Of a DNA stretch of 64,000 nt, positions 1-9,140 are shown piece after piece. Below the pieces are notes generated by a model. It was not told where the DNA came from and searched no databases. It worked only from the letters and a program-made list of their open reading frames with translations. The translations under genes were made by a program, and so were the position numbers. This stretch comes from JBBIOU01 sp037443205 (lineage in GTDB: Bacteria > Bacteroidota > Bacteroidia > Flavobacteriales_D > UBA2798). The stretch lies in contig JBBIOU010000002.1 of NCBI GenBank assembly GCA_037443205.1, forward strand, positions 62,001 to 126,000, written 5' to 3'. Within the stretch, counting starts at the first letter, position 1; every line of letters begins with the position of its first letter.

Positions 1-381
1 TTTAAAATGACCCGGTCTGTACTTACCTTCCAGCACGGTTTCTAAATACCCAAAATCTATATTTTCCTGAGCCAGATTATCGGGGTAAATTTCGTTGTCG
101 GAGGGAATAAATACTGCACTACAAACGGTGTTCTTCAGCAACAGAATATCGTTTTCAATATTTCTTGGGTATTTTTCAAAATCATCCTTTCGGTTAAATT
201 GCGTAGGATTAACATAAATACTGGCTAATACCACATCGCAGTGTTTACCCGCCTCATTCATCAACTCTAAATGTCCAGCGTGTAAGGCTCCCATGGTAGG
301 CACAAAACCCAAAGTTTTGCGCTCATTTTTAAATTGATGCAGCCAGCGTTTAAGTTCGCTGATTTGATAAATTATTTTCAA
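1..381 (-). CDS. panC: Pantothenate synthetase (pantoate-beta-alanine ligase), partial
   Basis: The first 127 codons are present; the 3' part lies outside the window. PanC condenses pantoate and beta-alanine with ATP in the cytoplasm to make pantothenate, the coenzyme A precursor. The N-terminus carries the family signature FVPTMGALHAGH (ATP-binding HxGH-type loop), then the SIYVNPTQF block and EGKYRPGHF at the window edge. No ATG precedes MKIIYQISELKRW; the start must be a TTG codon at 379-381, with AGAAAGGG a few bases upstream, and it aligns with the usual start of the family. The gene is divergent from the starch-synthase-like gene, an arrangement common in Bacteroidota. Confidence 0.93.
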   Translation of the reverse strand, partial: MKIIYQISELKRWLHQFKNERKTLGFVPTMGALHAGHLELMNEAGKHCDVVLASIYVNPTQFNRKDDFEKYPRNIENDILLLKNTVCSAVFIPSDNEIYPDNLAQENIDFGYLETVLEGKYRPGHFK

Positions 382-445
382 AAAAATGCCCTTTCTATAA
401 TAAAAAAAAAGTAAAAAAACAAGCCCCCAAAACTACTTTTTTATG

Positions 446-476
446 TTGAATATCAGATAATTTTTATATATTTTTG
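446..476 (+). promoter_or_regulatory. Bacteroidota-type promoter for the GT5-DUF4270-glmS operon
   Basis: TTG at 446-448 is followed after 20 bases by TATTTTTG at 469-476, matching the phylum consensus TTTG / TAnnTTTG. Transcription would start about 55-60 bases before the ATG at 544. This is a motif match only. Confidence 0.6.
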
Positions 477-543
477 CATTCGCTTTGTTAATATTCAAAA
501 ATTAACTAAGCCAAATAAAGCAAAACCAGTTAAAACCAACATA

Positions 544-1365
544 ATGGAAAAATTAAAAGTACTTTTTGTTTCGCAGGAAATAAACCCCTTTTTACCCGAA
601 ACACAAATTTCAGTTATCAGCCGAAGATTGCCTCAGGGCACACAAGAACTGGAAAAAGAAGTGCGCCTGTTTATGCCTCGATTTGGCTGCATTAATGAGC
701 GCAGACACCAATTACACGAAGTAATTCGTTTATCGGGGATGAACATCATTATAAACGATACCGATCACCCCTTGATTATTAAAGTTGCTTCCATACCGGC
801 AGCGCGAATGCAAGTGTATTTTATTGACAACGAAGATTATTTTAAACGCAAATGCACTTTGGTAGATGAAGAAAATAAAACTTTTGCCGATAATGATGAA
901 CGAGCCATTTTCTTTTGCCGGGGTGTAGTAGAAACTGTAAAAAAATTAGGCTGGGCGCCTGATATTATTCACTGTCACGGGTGGTTCACTTCCTTGCTAC
1001 CGGCCTACATTAAACAATATTATAACGATGACCCTCATTTTACCGATGCCAAAGTGGTTTATTCTGTTTACAACAACGCTTTTTCGGGTGCTTTCGATAA
1101 AAAATTAATTTCAAAAATGAAAGCCGATGGCTTTAGCGATAACGACCTGGCAGCAATTAAAACAGCCGACTTTATCAATCTGAATAAATTTGCCATTAAT
1201 TTTTCTGATGGAATTATTTTGGGCAACGAAAAAATAGACAACAAAATCTTAAACCATATTAAAGATAGCGGTAAACCCGTACTTACATACCAAAACGCAG
1301 AATCATACGTTAAAGCATATAACGAATTTTACGAGTACGTAGCCGAAACGGAACTCGTTGACTAA
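544..1365 (+). CDS. Short glycogen/starch synthase-like protein (GT5 N-terminal domain only)
   Basis: The 273-residue protein resembles the N-terminal Rossmann domain of GT5 glycogen/starch synthases. It has KVLFVSQEINPF near the start and DIIHCHGWFTSLLPAYIK at about residues 140-157. A full-length GlgA has roughly 470-550 residues and a second GT-B domain that binds ADP-glucose; that half is absent here, and the reading frame ends cleanly 2 bases before the next gene. The same short form next to panC is known in Bacteroidota and is usually annotated 'glycogen/starch synthase'. Whether it is catalytic cannot be told. It is first in an apparent operon with the DUF4270 lipoprotein and glmS, so a role in envelope sugar metabolism or regulation is an inference. 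Confidence 0.85.
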   Translation: MEKLKVLFVSQEINPFLPETQISVISRRLPQGTQELEKEVRLFMPRFGCINERRHQLHEVIRLSGMNIIINDTDHPLIIKVASIPAARMQVYFIDNEDYFKRKCTLVDEENKTFADNDERAIFFCRGVVETVKKLGWAPDIIHCHGWFTSLLPAYIKQYYNDDPHFTDAKVVYSVYNNAFSGAFDKKLISKMKADGFSDNDLAAIKTADFINLNKFAINFSDGIILGNEKIDNKILNHIKDSGKPVLTYQNAESYVKAYNEFYEYVAETELVD

Positions 1366-1367
1366 AC

Positions 1368-2696
1368 ATGAATAAAAATTTGAAAAGTATCTCGTTTTCC
1401 GGCCGGCAACTTTTTACAGTTGCCGGTTTTTTAGTTGCGATAGTTGCTTGCAGGAAAAATGAAGGCGATTTAGGGCTTAACGTGCTTCCTGAAAGCGATC
1501 GCATAAACGCTCAATACTACGATAACTTTACCTTAAAAATGCGCACCGTTACCGAATCACCCGTGCGCACGGATGAACTATCTGTTAATATGCTGGGTAG
1601 CTACCAGGACCCTGTTTTTGGAAAAAAAACAGCTGCCATTTATACCCACTTGCGTCTTTCTGCCCTAAACCCGAATTTTGGTACCGCCCCGGTAGTAGAT
1701 TCTGTGGTGTTATCGCTGGTATATGCAGGATTTTATGGCAGCTTAGAAACACAAAATTTTGAAGTTTACAGAGTGAATGAACCATTTTATAAAGACTCTG
1801 TCTATAAAAGCAACCATACCTTAGATACTTTATCGCAAAATTTGGTTGTTCCCGGTTTTGAAAATATCACACCCAACCCTACGGCAAAAATTGTACTGGC
1901 CAACACTACCGATACTATTAAACCTCAGTTGCGATTACGACTGCTCAACAGCTTGGGAGACGATATCATCAATTCGGGAGCGGCACTCAGCAGCAATGAA
2001 AACTTTTTGAATTTTTTTATGGGTTTATGCATCAAAGTTAAAAACCCCGGACAAACTCCCGGTACAGGAGCTATCTTATATTTTAATTTAACTGATGTAC
2101 AAAGTAAATTAAGCATTTACTACACCGACAACGCTACTCCCAATCGCTTTGATTTATTAATAAATGATAACTGTGCCCGTTATACTTACATCGAAAACAA
2201 TTACTACGGAACACAAGTCGCGCAACAAATAAACGACTCTCTTAGCGATTACCCCTTTCATTATATACAATCAGGCTCAGGTCTTAATACAGAAATTCAA
2301 CTGCCCGATTTAACACAAATAACCAACGGGCAAAATATTATTGTAAATAAAGCTGAATTGTATTTGCCGGTACAATATTTTACTACCGATAAATACATTC
2401 CGCCAACCCGAATATTTGTTTTTGGTATAGATACTGCCAATAACAGCTATGTGTTGTTAGATCAGTTTACGAGCGATTTAACTTATGGCGGCTTTTACGA
2501 TAATACCAAAAAAGCCTATGTTTTTAACATCGGTCGTCATGTACAATATCTGCTTAAAGGCAGCCTGCCCAATAAAGGATTAAGAATTACTGCCGGTCAA
2601 ACTGGAGTATCAGCAAATCGCGTTATATTAAGTTCGCAAAGTTCGCCCAACCGCGATAAACCCTATTTAAGAATTTACTACACTAAATACAAATAA
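1368..2696 (+). CDS. DUF4270-family outer-envelope lipoprotein
   Basis: The 442-residue protein has a lipoprotein signal peptide, a hydrophobic stretch ending VAIVAC at about residues 17-27, then the family's typical opening DLGLNVLPESD. The remainder is predicted beta-rich, with repeated short strands ending LRIYYTKYK. DUF4270 proteins are found almost only in Bacteroidota and have no established function. Its place between a GT5 gene (2-base gap) and glmS (1-base gap) points to co-translation. Lipidation and an outer-membrane location are inferred from the signal; the function is unknown. Confidence 0.85.
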   Translation: MNKNLKSISFSGRQLFTVAGFLVAIVACRKNEGDLGLNVLPESDRINAQYYDNFTLKMRTVTESPVRTDELSVNMLGSYQDPVFGKKTAAIYTHLRLSALNPNFGTAPVVDSVVLSLVYAGFYGSLETQNFEVYRVNEPFYKDSVYKSNHTLDTLSQNLVVPGFENITPNPTAKIVLANTTDTIKPQLRLRLLNSLGDDIINSGAALSSNENFLNFFMGLCIKVKNPGQTPGTGAILYFNLTDVQSKLSIYYTDNATPNRFDLLINDNCARYTYIENNYYGTQVAQQINDSLSDYPFHYIQSGSGLNTEIQLPDLTQITNGQNIIVNKAELYLPVQYFTTDKYIPPTRIFVFGIDTANNSYVLLDQFTSDLTYGGFYDNTKKAYVFNIGRHVQYLLKGSLPNKGLRITAGQTGVSANRVILSSQSSPNRDKPYLRIYYTKYK

Positions 2697-2697
2697 T

Positions 2698-4542
2698 ATG
2701 TGCGGAATAGTTGGTTATATCGGAAAAAAACAAGCTTATCCTATACTTATAAAAGGATTAAAGAGATTAGAATACAGAGGTTATGATAGTGCCGGAGTAG
2801 CCTTACTACATAACAACCAATTGCAGGTGCATAAAGTAAAAGGCAAAGTATCTGACCTGGAAGAACACGCAAAAGACAAAAATCAGGAAGGAAATATAGG
2901 CATCGGACATACACGCTGGGCAACCCATGGAGCGCCCTGCAATGAAAATGCCCATCCACATTTCTCGGGCAACAAAAATATGGCAATTATACACAACGGT
3001 ATCATAGAAAATTATGCCACTATCAAAGAAGAACTCATTAAACGCGGCCATCAGTTTGAAAGCGAAACCGATACGGAAGTATTAATTCATTTTATTGAAG
3101 AAATTCAAAAAAATGAAAAATGCACCTTGTTCGAAGCTATACGCATTGCCTTAAACGAAGTACACGGTGCGTATGCCATTGTTATTATTTCTAAAGATAA
3201 TCCCAACCAATTAATTGCTGCCAAAAAAAGCAGCCCCCTGGTAATAGGCATTGGTGAAGAAGGAGAGTATTACCTTGCCTCTGATGCAACTCCGATTGTA
3301 GAATACACCAAAAACGTTGTTTATTTGGATGACGAAGAAATTGCTATTGTTGACAGCCACAACGGATTAAAAATACGCAATATCAAAAATCAGGAAAAAA
3401 CACCCTATATCCAGGAACTCGAATTACAATTAGAGGCATTGGAAAAAGGCGGTTTTGAACATTTTATGCTCAAAGAAATTTACGAGCAGCCGCGCTCAAT
3501 CAGAGATTGCATGCGCGGAAGATTGAATGTACAACAAGGCTGGGTTGAATTAGGGGGTATAAAAGACTATGAACAAAAACTTTGCAATGCCAAACGTATC
3601 ATCATGGTAGCATGCGGTACTTCCTGGCATGCTTGTTTGGTTGGCGAGTACTTATTAGAAGAATTTGCCCGCACTCCCGTAGAAGTTGAATACGCTTCAG
3701 AATTCAGATACCGCAATCCGATAGTGAGTGAAGAAGATGTAGTTATTGCAGTTTCCCAATCAGGCGAAACGGCAGATACGCTGGCAGCTATTAACCTGGC
3801 TAAATCAAAAGGAGCCACAATTATAGGTATTTGCAATGTGGTAGGTTCATCCATTGCGCGGGCTACTGATGCAGGATCATATACCCATGCCGGACCCGAA
3901 ATTGGCGTGGCTTCTACCAAAGCCTTTACAGCTCAGGTAACCGTATTAACCCTTTTATCCCTGATGATTGGGCATAAAAAGGGAGTTATCAGCGGCTCAC
4001 GCTTTAATCGTTTAATATTAGAGTTAAATTCAATCCCCGAAAAAGTAGAAGAGGTTTTAAAACTAAATTCACAAGTTAGATACATTGCTGATATTTATAA
4101 AGATTCAGCCAATGCGCTTTATCTGGGTAGAGGATACACCTTTCCGGTGGCCCTGGAAGGAGCCTTAAAACTAAAAGAAATATCCTATATCCATGCCGAA
4201 GGTTATCCGGCAGCAGAAATGAAACACGGCCCCATTGCTTTGATTGACGAAGAAATGCCCGTATTTGTTATTGCTACCCAAGGAGCCTCATACGACAAGG
4301 TAGTAAGCAATATACAAGAAGTAAAAGCACGCAAAGGAAAAATTGTTGCCATTGTTACCAAAGGCGATAAAATTGTAAAAGAAATTGCAGATCATATCAT
4401 AGAAATTCCCGATACCGAAGATGCTTTTGTCCCTTTATTATCGGTTATACCGCTGCAACTACTCTCTTATCATATCGCAGTTATGCGCGGCTGCAACGTT
4501 GATCAACCACGCAATCTGGCTAAATCTGTTACCGTAGAATAA
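2698..4542 (+). CDS. glmS: Glutamine-fructose-6-phosphate aminotransferase (isomerizing)
   Basis: The 614-residue protein is full length. GlmS makes glucosamine-6-phosphate from fructose-6-phosphate and glutamine, the first step towards UDP-GlcNAc for peptidoglycan and lipopolysaccharide. The mature N-terminus begins CGIVGYIG, giving the catalytic Cys after Met removal. The class II glutaminase domain (about residues 1-230) has GHTRWATHG and HNGIIENY. Two SIS sugar-isomerase domains follow, with AVSQSGETADT and the C-terminal PRNLAKSVTVE that closes the family's active site. It is last in the operon, 1 base after the DUF4270 gene. No glmS ribozyme-like leader is possible in the 1-base gap, so control is presumably at the operon promoter. 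Confidence 0.97.
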   Translation: MCGIVGYIGKKQAYPILIKGLKRLEYRGYDSAGVALLHNNQLQVHKVKGKVSDLEEHAKDKNQEGNIGIGHTRWATHGAPCNENAHPHFSGNKNMAIIHNGIIENYATIKEELIKRGHQFESETDTEVLIHFIEEIQKNEKCTLFEAIRIALNEVHGAYAIVIISKDNPNQLIAAKKSSPLVIGIGEEGEYYLASDATPIVEYTKNVVYLDDEEIAIVDSHNGLKIRNIKNQEKTPYIQELELQLEALEKGGFEHFMLKEIYEQPRSIRDCMRGRLNVQQGWVELGGIKDYEQKLCNAKRIIMVACGTSWHACLVGEYLLEEFARTPVEVEYASEFRYRNPIVSEEDVVIAVSQSGETADTLAAINLAKSKGATIIGICNVVGSSIARATDAGSYTHAGPEIGVASTKAFTAQVTVLTLLSLMIGHKKGVISGSRFNRLILELNSIPEKVEEVLKLNSQVRYIADIYKDSANALYLGRGYTFPVALEGALKLKEISYIHAEGYPAAEMKHGPIALIDEEMPVFVIATQGASYDKVVSNIQEVKARKGKIVAIVTKGDKIVKEIADHIIEIPDTEDAFVPLLSVIPLQLLSYHIAVMRGCNVDQPRNLAKSVTVE

Positions 4543-4723
4543 GTTCATTTTTACATCAATGTTTCGTATTATTATTTTATACCCGCACAAACAAGCAAAA
4601 AATTCTAATTAGCGTATATTATTGTTCAGTAATGCATCATTATAAAAACAAATAAAATTATACCATTTTCTGCTACCAAGCGCTATGTATGTGTCATAAT
4701 ATTATGCAATGCAAACTATTTGC

Positions 4724-4769
4724 TATTTATGCCGCATTACGCATTAGCATGCGTAATGCGGCATAAATA
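4724..4769. repeat. Perfect 21-bp inverted repeat with TAGC loop
   Basis: The left arm 4724-4744 and right arm 4749-4769 are exact reverse complements around the loop TAGC. The central 24 bases (4735-4758) recur exactly at 24380-24403. It could end glmS transcription or be a REP-like mobile hairpin; there is no T-tract directly after it. Confidence 0.85.
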
Positions 4770-4782
4770 CATACTTATTTTA

Positions 4783-4818
4783 ACCACGCCATGCGTGGCG
4801 AATGACAATTTTGGGATA
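4783..4818 (+). repeat. Hairpin module of the dispersed intergenic repeat family
   Basis: CCACGC (4784-4789) pairs with GCGTGG (4793-4798). The hairpin is followed by GAATGACAATTTTGGGATA, nearly the same tail as at 49850-49868 and, inverted, near 54728. Confidence 0.55.
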
Positions 4819-4828
4819 AAAAAGAATA

Positions 4829-4862
4829 TTGCCCGTTACATAATATAAAAATACTAACTTTG
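4829..4862 (+). promoter_or_regulatory. Promoter-like pair before the RND efflux operon
   Basis: TTG at 4829-4831 and TAACTTTG at 4855-4862 match the Bacteroidota consensus, although the 23-base spacing is slightly long. The -7 element overlaps the TTG codon at 4860, which argues for translation starting at the ATG at 4884 instead. Confidence 0.5.
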
Positions 4863-4883
4863 CAATTTATATTAATCAGAAAA

Positions 4884-6014
4884 ATGATTAAGCACAATTA
4901 TTTTCAAAAAATTATTTTTATTTTATTTTTTGCCGGTTGCACAGCAAATGGCAACGAAGAACAAAATGACGAAAAACCGGTTTTTCCTGTTATTGAAGTA
5001 TTTAGCGACAATGTAGACTTAGACATAGATTATGTAGCCGATATGCATGCCGCACAAAATGTTGAAATACGCGCACGTGTAGAAGGATATTTAGAAGAAA
5101 TATTGGTTGACGAAGGCCGGCAGGTAAAAAAGGGGCAACTGTTATTCAAGATAAACGACCAGGAATATCGCTCCGAATTAGCCCGCGCGCAGGCAGCCAT
5201 TAAAACAGCCGAAGCCGAAGCCAAAGCAGCCGAATTAGAAAAAGAAAGAGTAAAATTACTGGTAGATAAAGGCGTAGTATCGAAAACCGAACTCGATTTA
5301 GCCGAAGCCAAACTTTTGGCAGCCATCGCAAAAATTGATGAAGCCAAAGCGGCTGAATCTGCAACAGCAGTAAAACTGGCAAACACACTAATTCGTTCAC
5401 CTTTTGACGGTATCATAGACAGAATACCTTATAAAGTAGGCAGTTTAATTAATGAAGGAACCCTGCTTACCACAGTTTCTGATATTTCTACGGTAAACGC
5501 ATATTTTAACGTTTCGGAAATAGAATATTTACATTATCTGAAAAAAAGAAAAGACTCAACCAACCATTATACAGAAGTAACTCTTTATTTAGCTGATGGC
5601 TCTGAATATCCTGAAAAAGGAAAAATAGAAACCATGGAAAGTGAAATAGAAGAAAGCACCGGATCAATAGCCTTTAGAGCGCGCTTTAAAAACCCGGGCG
5701 GAATACTAAAACATGGATCCAGCGGAAGAATAAGATTAAAAAACACACTGAAAACAGCTATCATTATCCCGCAAAAATCTGTTGTTGAAATACAAGATAA
5801 AAACTATGTGTTTTTATTGCAAAAAGACAATACAGTAAAAATGAAAAGCTTTTTACCCAAAGCACGTAAAGGACATTTTTATGTGGTAGAAAAAGGATTA
5901 ATGCCCGGAGAAAAAATTATTTACGAAGGAGTTCTTAATTTAAAAGAAGGCATGGAAATTTTCCCGAATTACCTTAGCAAAGAAACCATACTTAGCGAAA
6001 ATCAAGTCAACTAA
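4884..6014 (+). CDS. RND efflux periplasmic adaptor (membrane fusion protein) lipoprotein
   Basis: This is an AcrA/MexA-type adaptor that links the inner-membrane pump to the outer-membrane channel. I chose the ATG at 4884 (376 residues) over a longer in-frame TTG at 4860, because the promoter element overlaps the TTG and MIKHNYFQKIIFILFFAGC is a compact lipoprotein signal (lipobox FAGC). A biotinyl-lipoyl half (RARVEGYLEEILVDEGRQV), an Ala/Glu/Lys-rich helical hairpin of about 70 residues, the returning lipoyl half (LIRSPFDGIIDRIPYKVG) and beta-barrel/membrane-proximal domains follow in order. It is first of three genes, 9 bases before the pump gene. The substrate is unknown and no local regulator gene is present. 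Confidence 0.92.
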   Translation: MIKHNYFQKIIFILFFAGCTANGNEEQNDEKPVFPVIEVFSDNVDLDIDYVADMHAAQNVEIRARVEGYLEEILVDEGRQVKKGQLLFKINDQEYRSELARAQAAIKTAEAEAKAAELEKERVKLLVDKGVVSKTELDLAEAKLLAAIAKIDEAKAAESATAVKLANTLIRSPFDGIIDRIPYKVGSLINEGTLLTTVSDISTVNAYFNVSEIEYLHYLKKRKDSTNHYTEVTLYLADGSEYPEKGKIETMESEIEESTGSIAFRARFKNPGGILKHGSSGRIRLKNTLKTAIIIPQKSVVEIQDKNYVFLLQKDNTVKMKSFLPKARKGHFYVVEKGLMPGEKIIYEGVLNLKEGMEIFPNYLSKETILSENQVN

Positions 6015-6023
6015 GCTGTAAGC

Positions 6024-9000
6024 ATGTTTGAGAAGTTTATTCATCGCCCGGTATTATCGCTCGTTATTTCTTTAATCATAACTTTATTAGGATTACTGGC
6101 ATTGATGAGTTTGCCGGTTACTCAATTTCCCGATATTGTACCTCCTTCAGTTACGGTTACCGCAAAATATACCGGTGCAAATGCAGAAGTATGTGCCAAA
6201 ACAGTTGCCATACCCATTGAAAGAGCAATAAACGGTGTTCCGGGAATGACCTACATGTCATCGGTATCGAGTAATACCGGAATAACCATAATAACAGTTT
6301 ACTTTAAGGTAGGAACCGATCCGGATGTTGCTGCCGTAAACGTACAAAACAGAGTTACCACCGTTTTGGATGAACTTCCCGAAGAAGTTATTAAAGCCGG
6401 TGTACAAACCGAAAAGGAAGTTAATAGTGTTTTACTATACCTAAACCTGTACAGCGAAGATTCACTGGCTGATGAAAAATTTGTATACAACTTTGCCGAC
6501 ATTAATATTTTGCCTGAATTAAAACGCATCAACGGGGTAGGATATGCTGAGATAATGGGTTCACGCGAATACTCGATGCGGGTATGGCTCAAACCCGATA
6601 AAATGCTGGCCTATAATGTTTCGGCCGAAGATGTAATAAAGGCCATTCGCAATCAAAATGTAGAAGCAGCCCCCGGAAAAACAGGCGAAAGCTCAGAGCG
6701 ATCGGCACAAATGCTGCAATACACCTTAAGATATACAGGTAAATTTACCAAAGAAGACGAATACAGAAATATCCCTATTAAAGCGCAGGCAGATGGTTCT
6801 ATATTAAAACTAAAAGATATTGCCGAAATAGAGTTTGGCTCACAAAGCTATCACATATCTTCTAAAACTGACGGTAAACCATCAGCATCTATTTTAATAA
6901 AACAACGACCCGGGTCAAATGCATCTGAAATAATCAGCAACATCAAATCTAAAATGACCGAATTACAAAAAAGCTCATTTCCTCCGGGTATGAAATTGAA
7001 TTATGCCTACGATGTTTCGCGATTTTTAGATGCCTCTATACACGAAGTAATACGCACATTGATTGAAGCATTTATACTGGTTTCTTTAATCGTATTTATA
7101 TTTCTGCAGGATTTTCGTTCAACGCTTATTCCTGCATTAGCAGTACCGGTATCATTAATAGGAACATTTGCATTTATGCAACTCCTGGATTTTTCTATTA
7201 ATTTATTAACGCTCTTTGCACTGGTTTTAGCCATCGGTATAGTGGTTGATAATGCCATTGTAGTTGTTGAGGCAGTGCACGCTAAAATGCACAACAAAAA
7301 AATTGGTGCCAAACAGGCAACCATAGAATCCATGCAAGAAATAAGCAGTGCAATTATAGCGATTACCTTAGTAATGAGTGCAGTGTTTATTCCGGTAGCT
7401 TTTATGTCGGGGCCGGTTGGTATTTTTTACAGACAATTTTCGTTAACTCTGGCTATAGCCATAGTTATATCGGGTATAAACGCACTTACACTAACACCGG
7501 CATTGTGTGCTATATTACTAAAAGAAACCGAGCATAAAGGATTGATGAAAAAATTCTTTACCTGGTTTAATAAACATTACGACAGGTTAGCCCAAAAATA
7601 CGAATACATTACCGGTCGTGTTGCTGCACGCAGGATATTTACCTTCTTGTTTTTAATAACTTTTTTTGTGTTAACATGGGGGCTTAGCCGCGTGCTCTCT
7701 ACCGGATTTATCCCTACCGAAGATCAGGGAGTTATTTATGTAAACGTTACCACACCGCCCGGAGCTACTGTAGAAAGAACCGAACAGGTGCTTGATGAGA
7801 TATATAAAATTTGCAAACAAATTGATGCGGTTGAAAATGTTTCGGTATTGGCCGGATATAGTATTATTACCGAAGCTGCGGGCGCTTCATTTGGTATGGC
7901 CATGATTAATCTTAAAGCCTGGAACGAAAGAGAAGTTTCAGTAAATGACGTAATAGAAATACTTTATGAAAAATCAAAATCAATCAGCGATGCCAATATA
8001 GAATTTTTACCCCCCCCCACGGTGCCCGGCTTTGGTAACGTTAGCGGCTTTGAATTGCGTTTGATTGACAAAAGCGGAAAAGATGATTTGAATTATACTT
8101 CGCAGGTAACTAACAACTTTATAGATAAATTAAATCAACAAAAAGAATTAAAAAATGTATTTACCAGTTTTGATGTTACTTTTCCGCAGTATGTACTAAA
8201 AATAGATTACGACATGGCAGCCAAAAAAGGCATCAGTGTAGATAATGCCATGAGCGAATTGCAAACATTAATAGGTAGTTTTTATGCTTCCAATTTTGTA
8301 CGTTATTCGCAAATGTATAAAGTAATGGTACAGGCATCGCCCGAATACAGAGCTAAACCCGAAGACCTGCTCAAATTATACATCAAAAACTCCCGCGATG
8401 AGATGGTGCCGCTTTCTACCTTTGTTACCATAGAGCGTGTTTATGGTCCTGAGCAAATTACACGCTACAATATGTCTTATTCTACCATGATTAATGGTGA
8501 AGCAAAAGAAGGTTTCAGCAGCGGAGATGCTATTAAGGCCGTAGAAAGAGTGGCAGAAAAAGAATTACCCAGAGGATTTAGATACGAATGGTCGGGAATT
8601 ACACGCGAAGAAATCTTAGCAGGCGGACAAACAGGAAGCATATTTATCATTTGTTTAATTTTTGTGTATCTGCTTTTGGCCGCGCAATACGAAAGCTTTT
8701 TATTGCCCCTTCCGGTTATCCTTTCATTACCTACCGGAATATTTGGTTCTTATTTATTTTTATATATGCTCGGTTTAGACAACAACATTTATGCACAGGT
8801 GTCGCTGGTAATGCTTATTGGTTTATTGGGTAAAAATGCTATATTAATTGTTGAATTTGCCATCCTTAAACAAAAAGAAGGTATGTCGGTTATTCAGGCA
8901 ACCGTTTTAGGCGCTGCTGCACGTTTCAGGCCAATTATTATGACTTCAGTTGCTTTTATAGCCGGGCTTATACCTCTTGTTGTTGCCAGCGGAGCGGGAG

Positions 9001-9131
9001 CCATGGGTAATCGTTCTATAGGCACGGCAGCCGCAGGCGGTATGATTACGGGAACCTTGTTTGGTATTGTAGTAATACCCGGTCTTTATTATATTTTTGC
9101 CAACATACAGAAAAAATTCAGTAAGTCGTAA
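6024..9131 (+). CDS. RND efflux transporter permease (HAE1/AcrB-like)
   Basis: This 1035-residue pump has the normal AcrB length and two homologous halves, each with a large periplasmic loop between TM1 and TM2. It opens with the family's FIHRPVLSLVISL. It uses proton entry to drive drug or lipid export. The TM4 relay motif reads GIVVDNAIVVVEAV (D409, N410); AcrB has Asp-Asp here, and an Asn at the second place occurs in many RND relatives. The TM10 lysine is kept in GLLGKNAILIVEFA. The 'GFIPTEDQG' motif opens the second periplasmic half. It sits between its adaptor and channel genes, completing a tripartite system. Substrate range cannot be predicted. Confidence 0.95.
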   Translation: MFEKFIHRPVLSLVISLIITLLGLLALMSLPVTQFPDIVPPSVTVTAKYTGANAEVCAKTVAIPIERAINGVPGMTYMSSVSSNTGITIITVYFKVGTDPDVAAVNVQNRVTTVLDELPEEVIKAGVQTEKEVNSVLLYLNLYSEDSLADEKFVYNFADINILPELKRINGVGYAEIMGSREYSMRVWLKPDKMLAYNVSAEDVIKAIRNQNVEAAPGKTGESSERSAQMLQYTLRYTGKFTKEDEYRNIPIKAQADGSILKLKDIAEIEFGSQSYHISSKTDGKPSASILIKQRPGSNASEIISNIKSKMTELQKSSFPPGMKLNYAYDVSRFLDASIHEVIRTLIEAFILVSLIVFIFLQDFRSTLIPALAVPVSLIGTFAFMQLLDFSINLLTLFALVLAIGIVVDNAIVVVEAVHAKMHNKKIGAKQATIESMQEISSAIIAITLVMSAVFIPVAFMSGPVGIFYRQFSLTLAIAIVISGINALTLTPALCAILLKETEHKGLMKKFFTWFNKHYDRLAQKYEYITGRVAARRIFTFLFLITFFVLTWGLSRVLSTGFIPTEDQGVIYVNVTTPPGATVERTEQVLDEIYKICKQIDAVENVSVLAGYSIITEAAGASFGMAMINLKAWNEREVSVNDVIEILYEKSKSISDANIEFLPPPTVPGFGNVSGFELRLIDKSGKDDLNYTSQVTNNFIDKLNQQKELKNVFTSFDVTFPQYVLKIDYDMAAKKGISVDNAMSELQTLIGSFYASNFVRYSQMYKVMVQASPEYRAKPEDLLKLYIKNSRDEMVPLSTFVTIERVYGPEQITRYNMSYSTMINGEAKEGFSSGDAIKAVERVAEKELPRGFRYEWSGITREEILAGGQTGSIFIICLIFVYLLLAAQYESFLLPLPVILSLPTGIFGSYLFLYMLGLDNNIYAQVSLVMLIGLLGKNAILIVEFAILKQKEGMSVIQATVLGAAARFRPIIMTSVAFIAGLIPLVVASGAGAMGNRSIGTAAAGGMITGTLFGIVVIPGLYYIFANIQKKFSKS

Positions 9132-9140
9132 TTTTCATAA

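Larger units (their letters stand above)
4543..4859. other. Intergenic region with two hairpins and an efflux-operon promoter
   Basis: This 317-base gap has no gene. It holds a perfect inverted repeat (4724-4769), a second hairpin (4784-4798) followed by the tail GAATGACAATTTTGGGAT shared with other intergenic repeats in the window, and a promoter-like pair just before the efflux adaptor. Confidence 0.7.

Noticed and set aside
3567..3920. 117-codon minus-strand frame inside glmS
   Set aside because: It lies entirely within a strongly conserved enzyme gene and shows no independent features.
4860..4883. TTG at 4860 as start of the efflux adaptor
   Set aside because: It overlaps the -7 promoter element, and the ATG at 4884 gives a better lipoprotein signal.
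5030..5416. Antisense frame of 128 codons within the efflux adaptor
   Set aside because: It is opposite the Ala/Glu-rich helical hairpin, whose codon bias keeps the antisense strand open; no start context or family features were seen.
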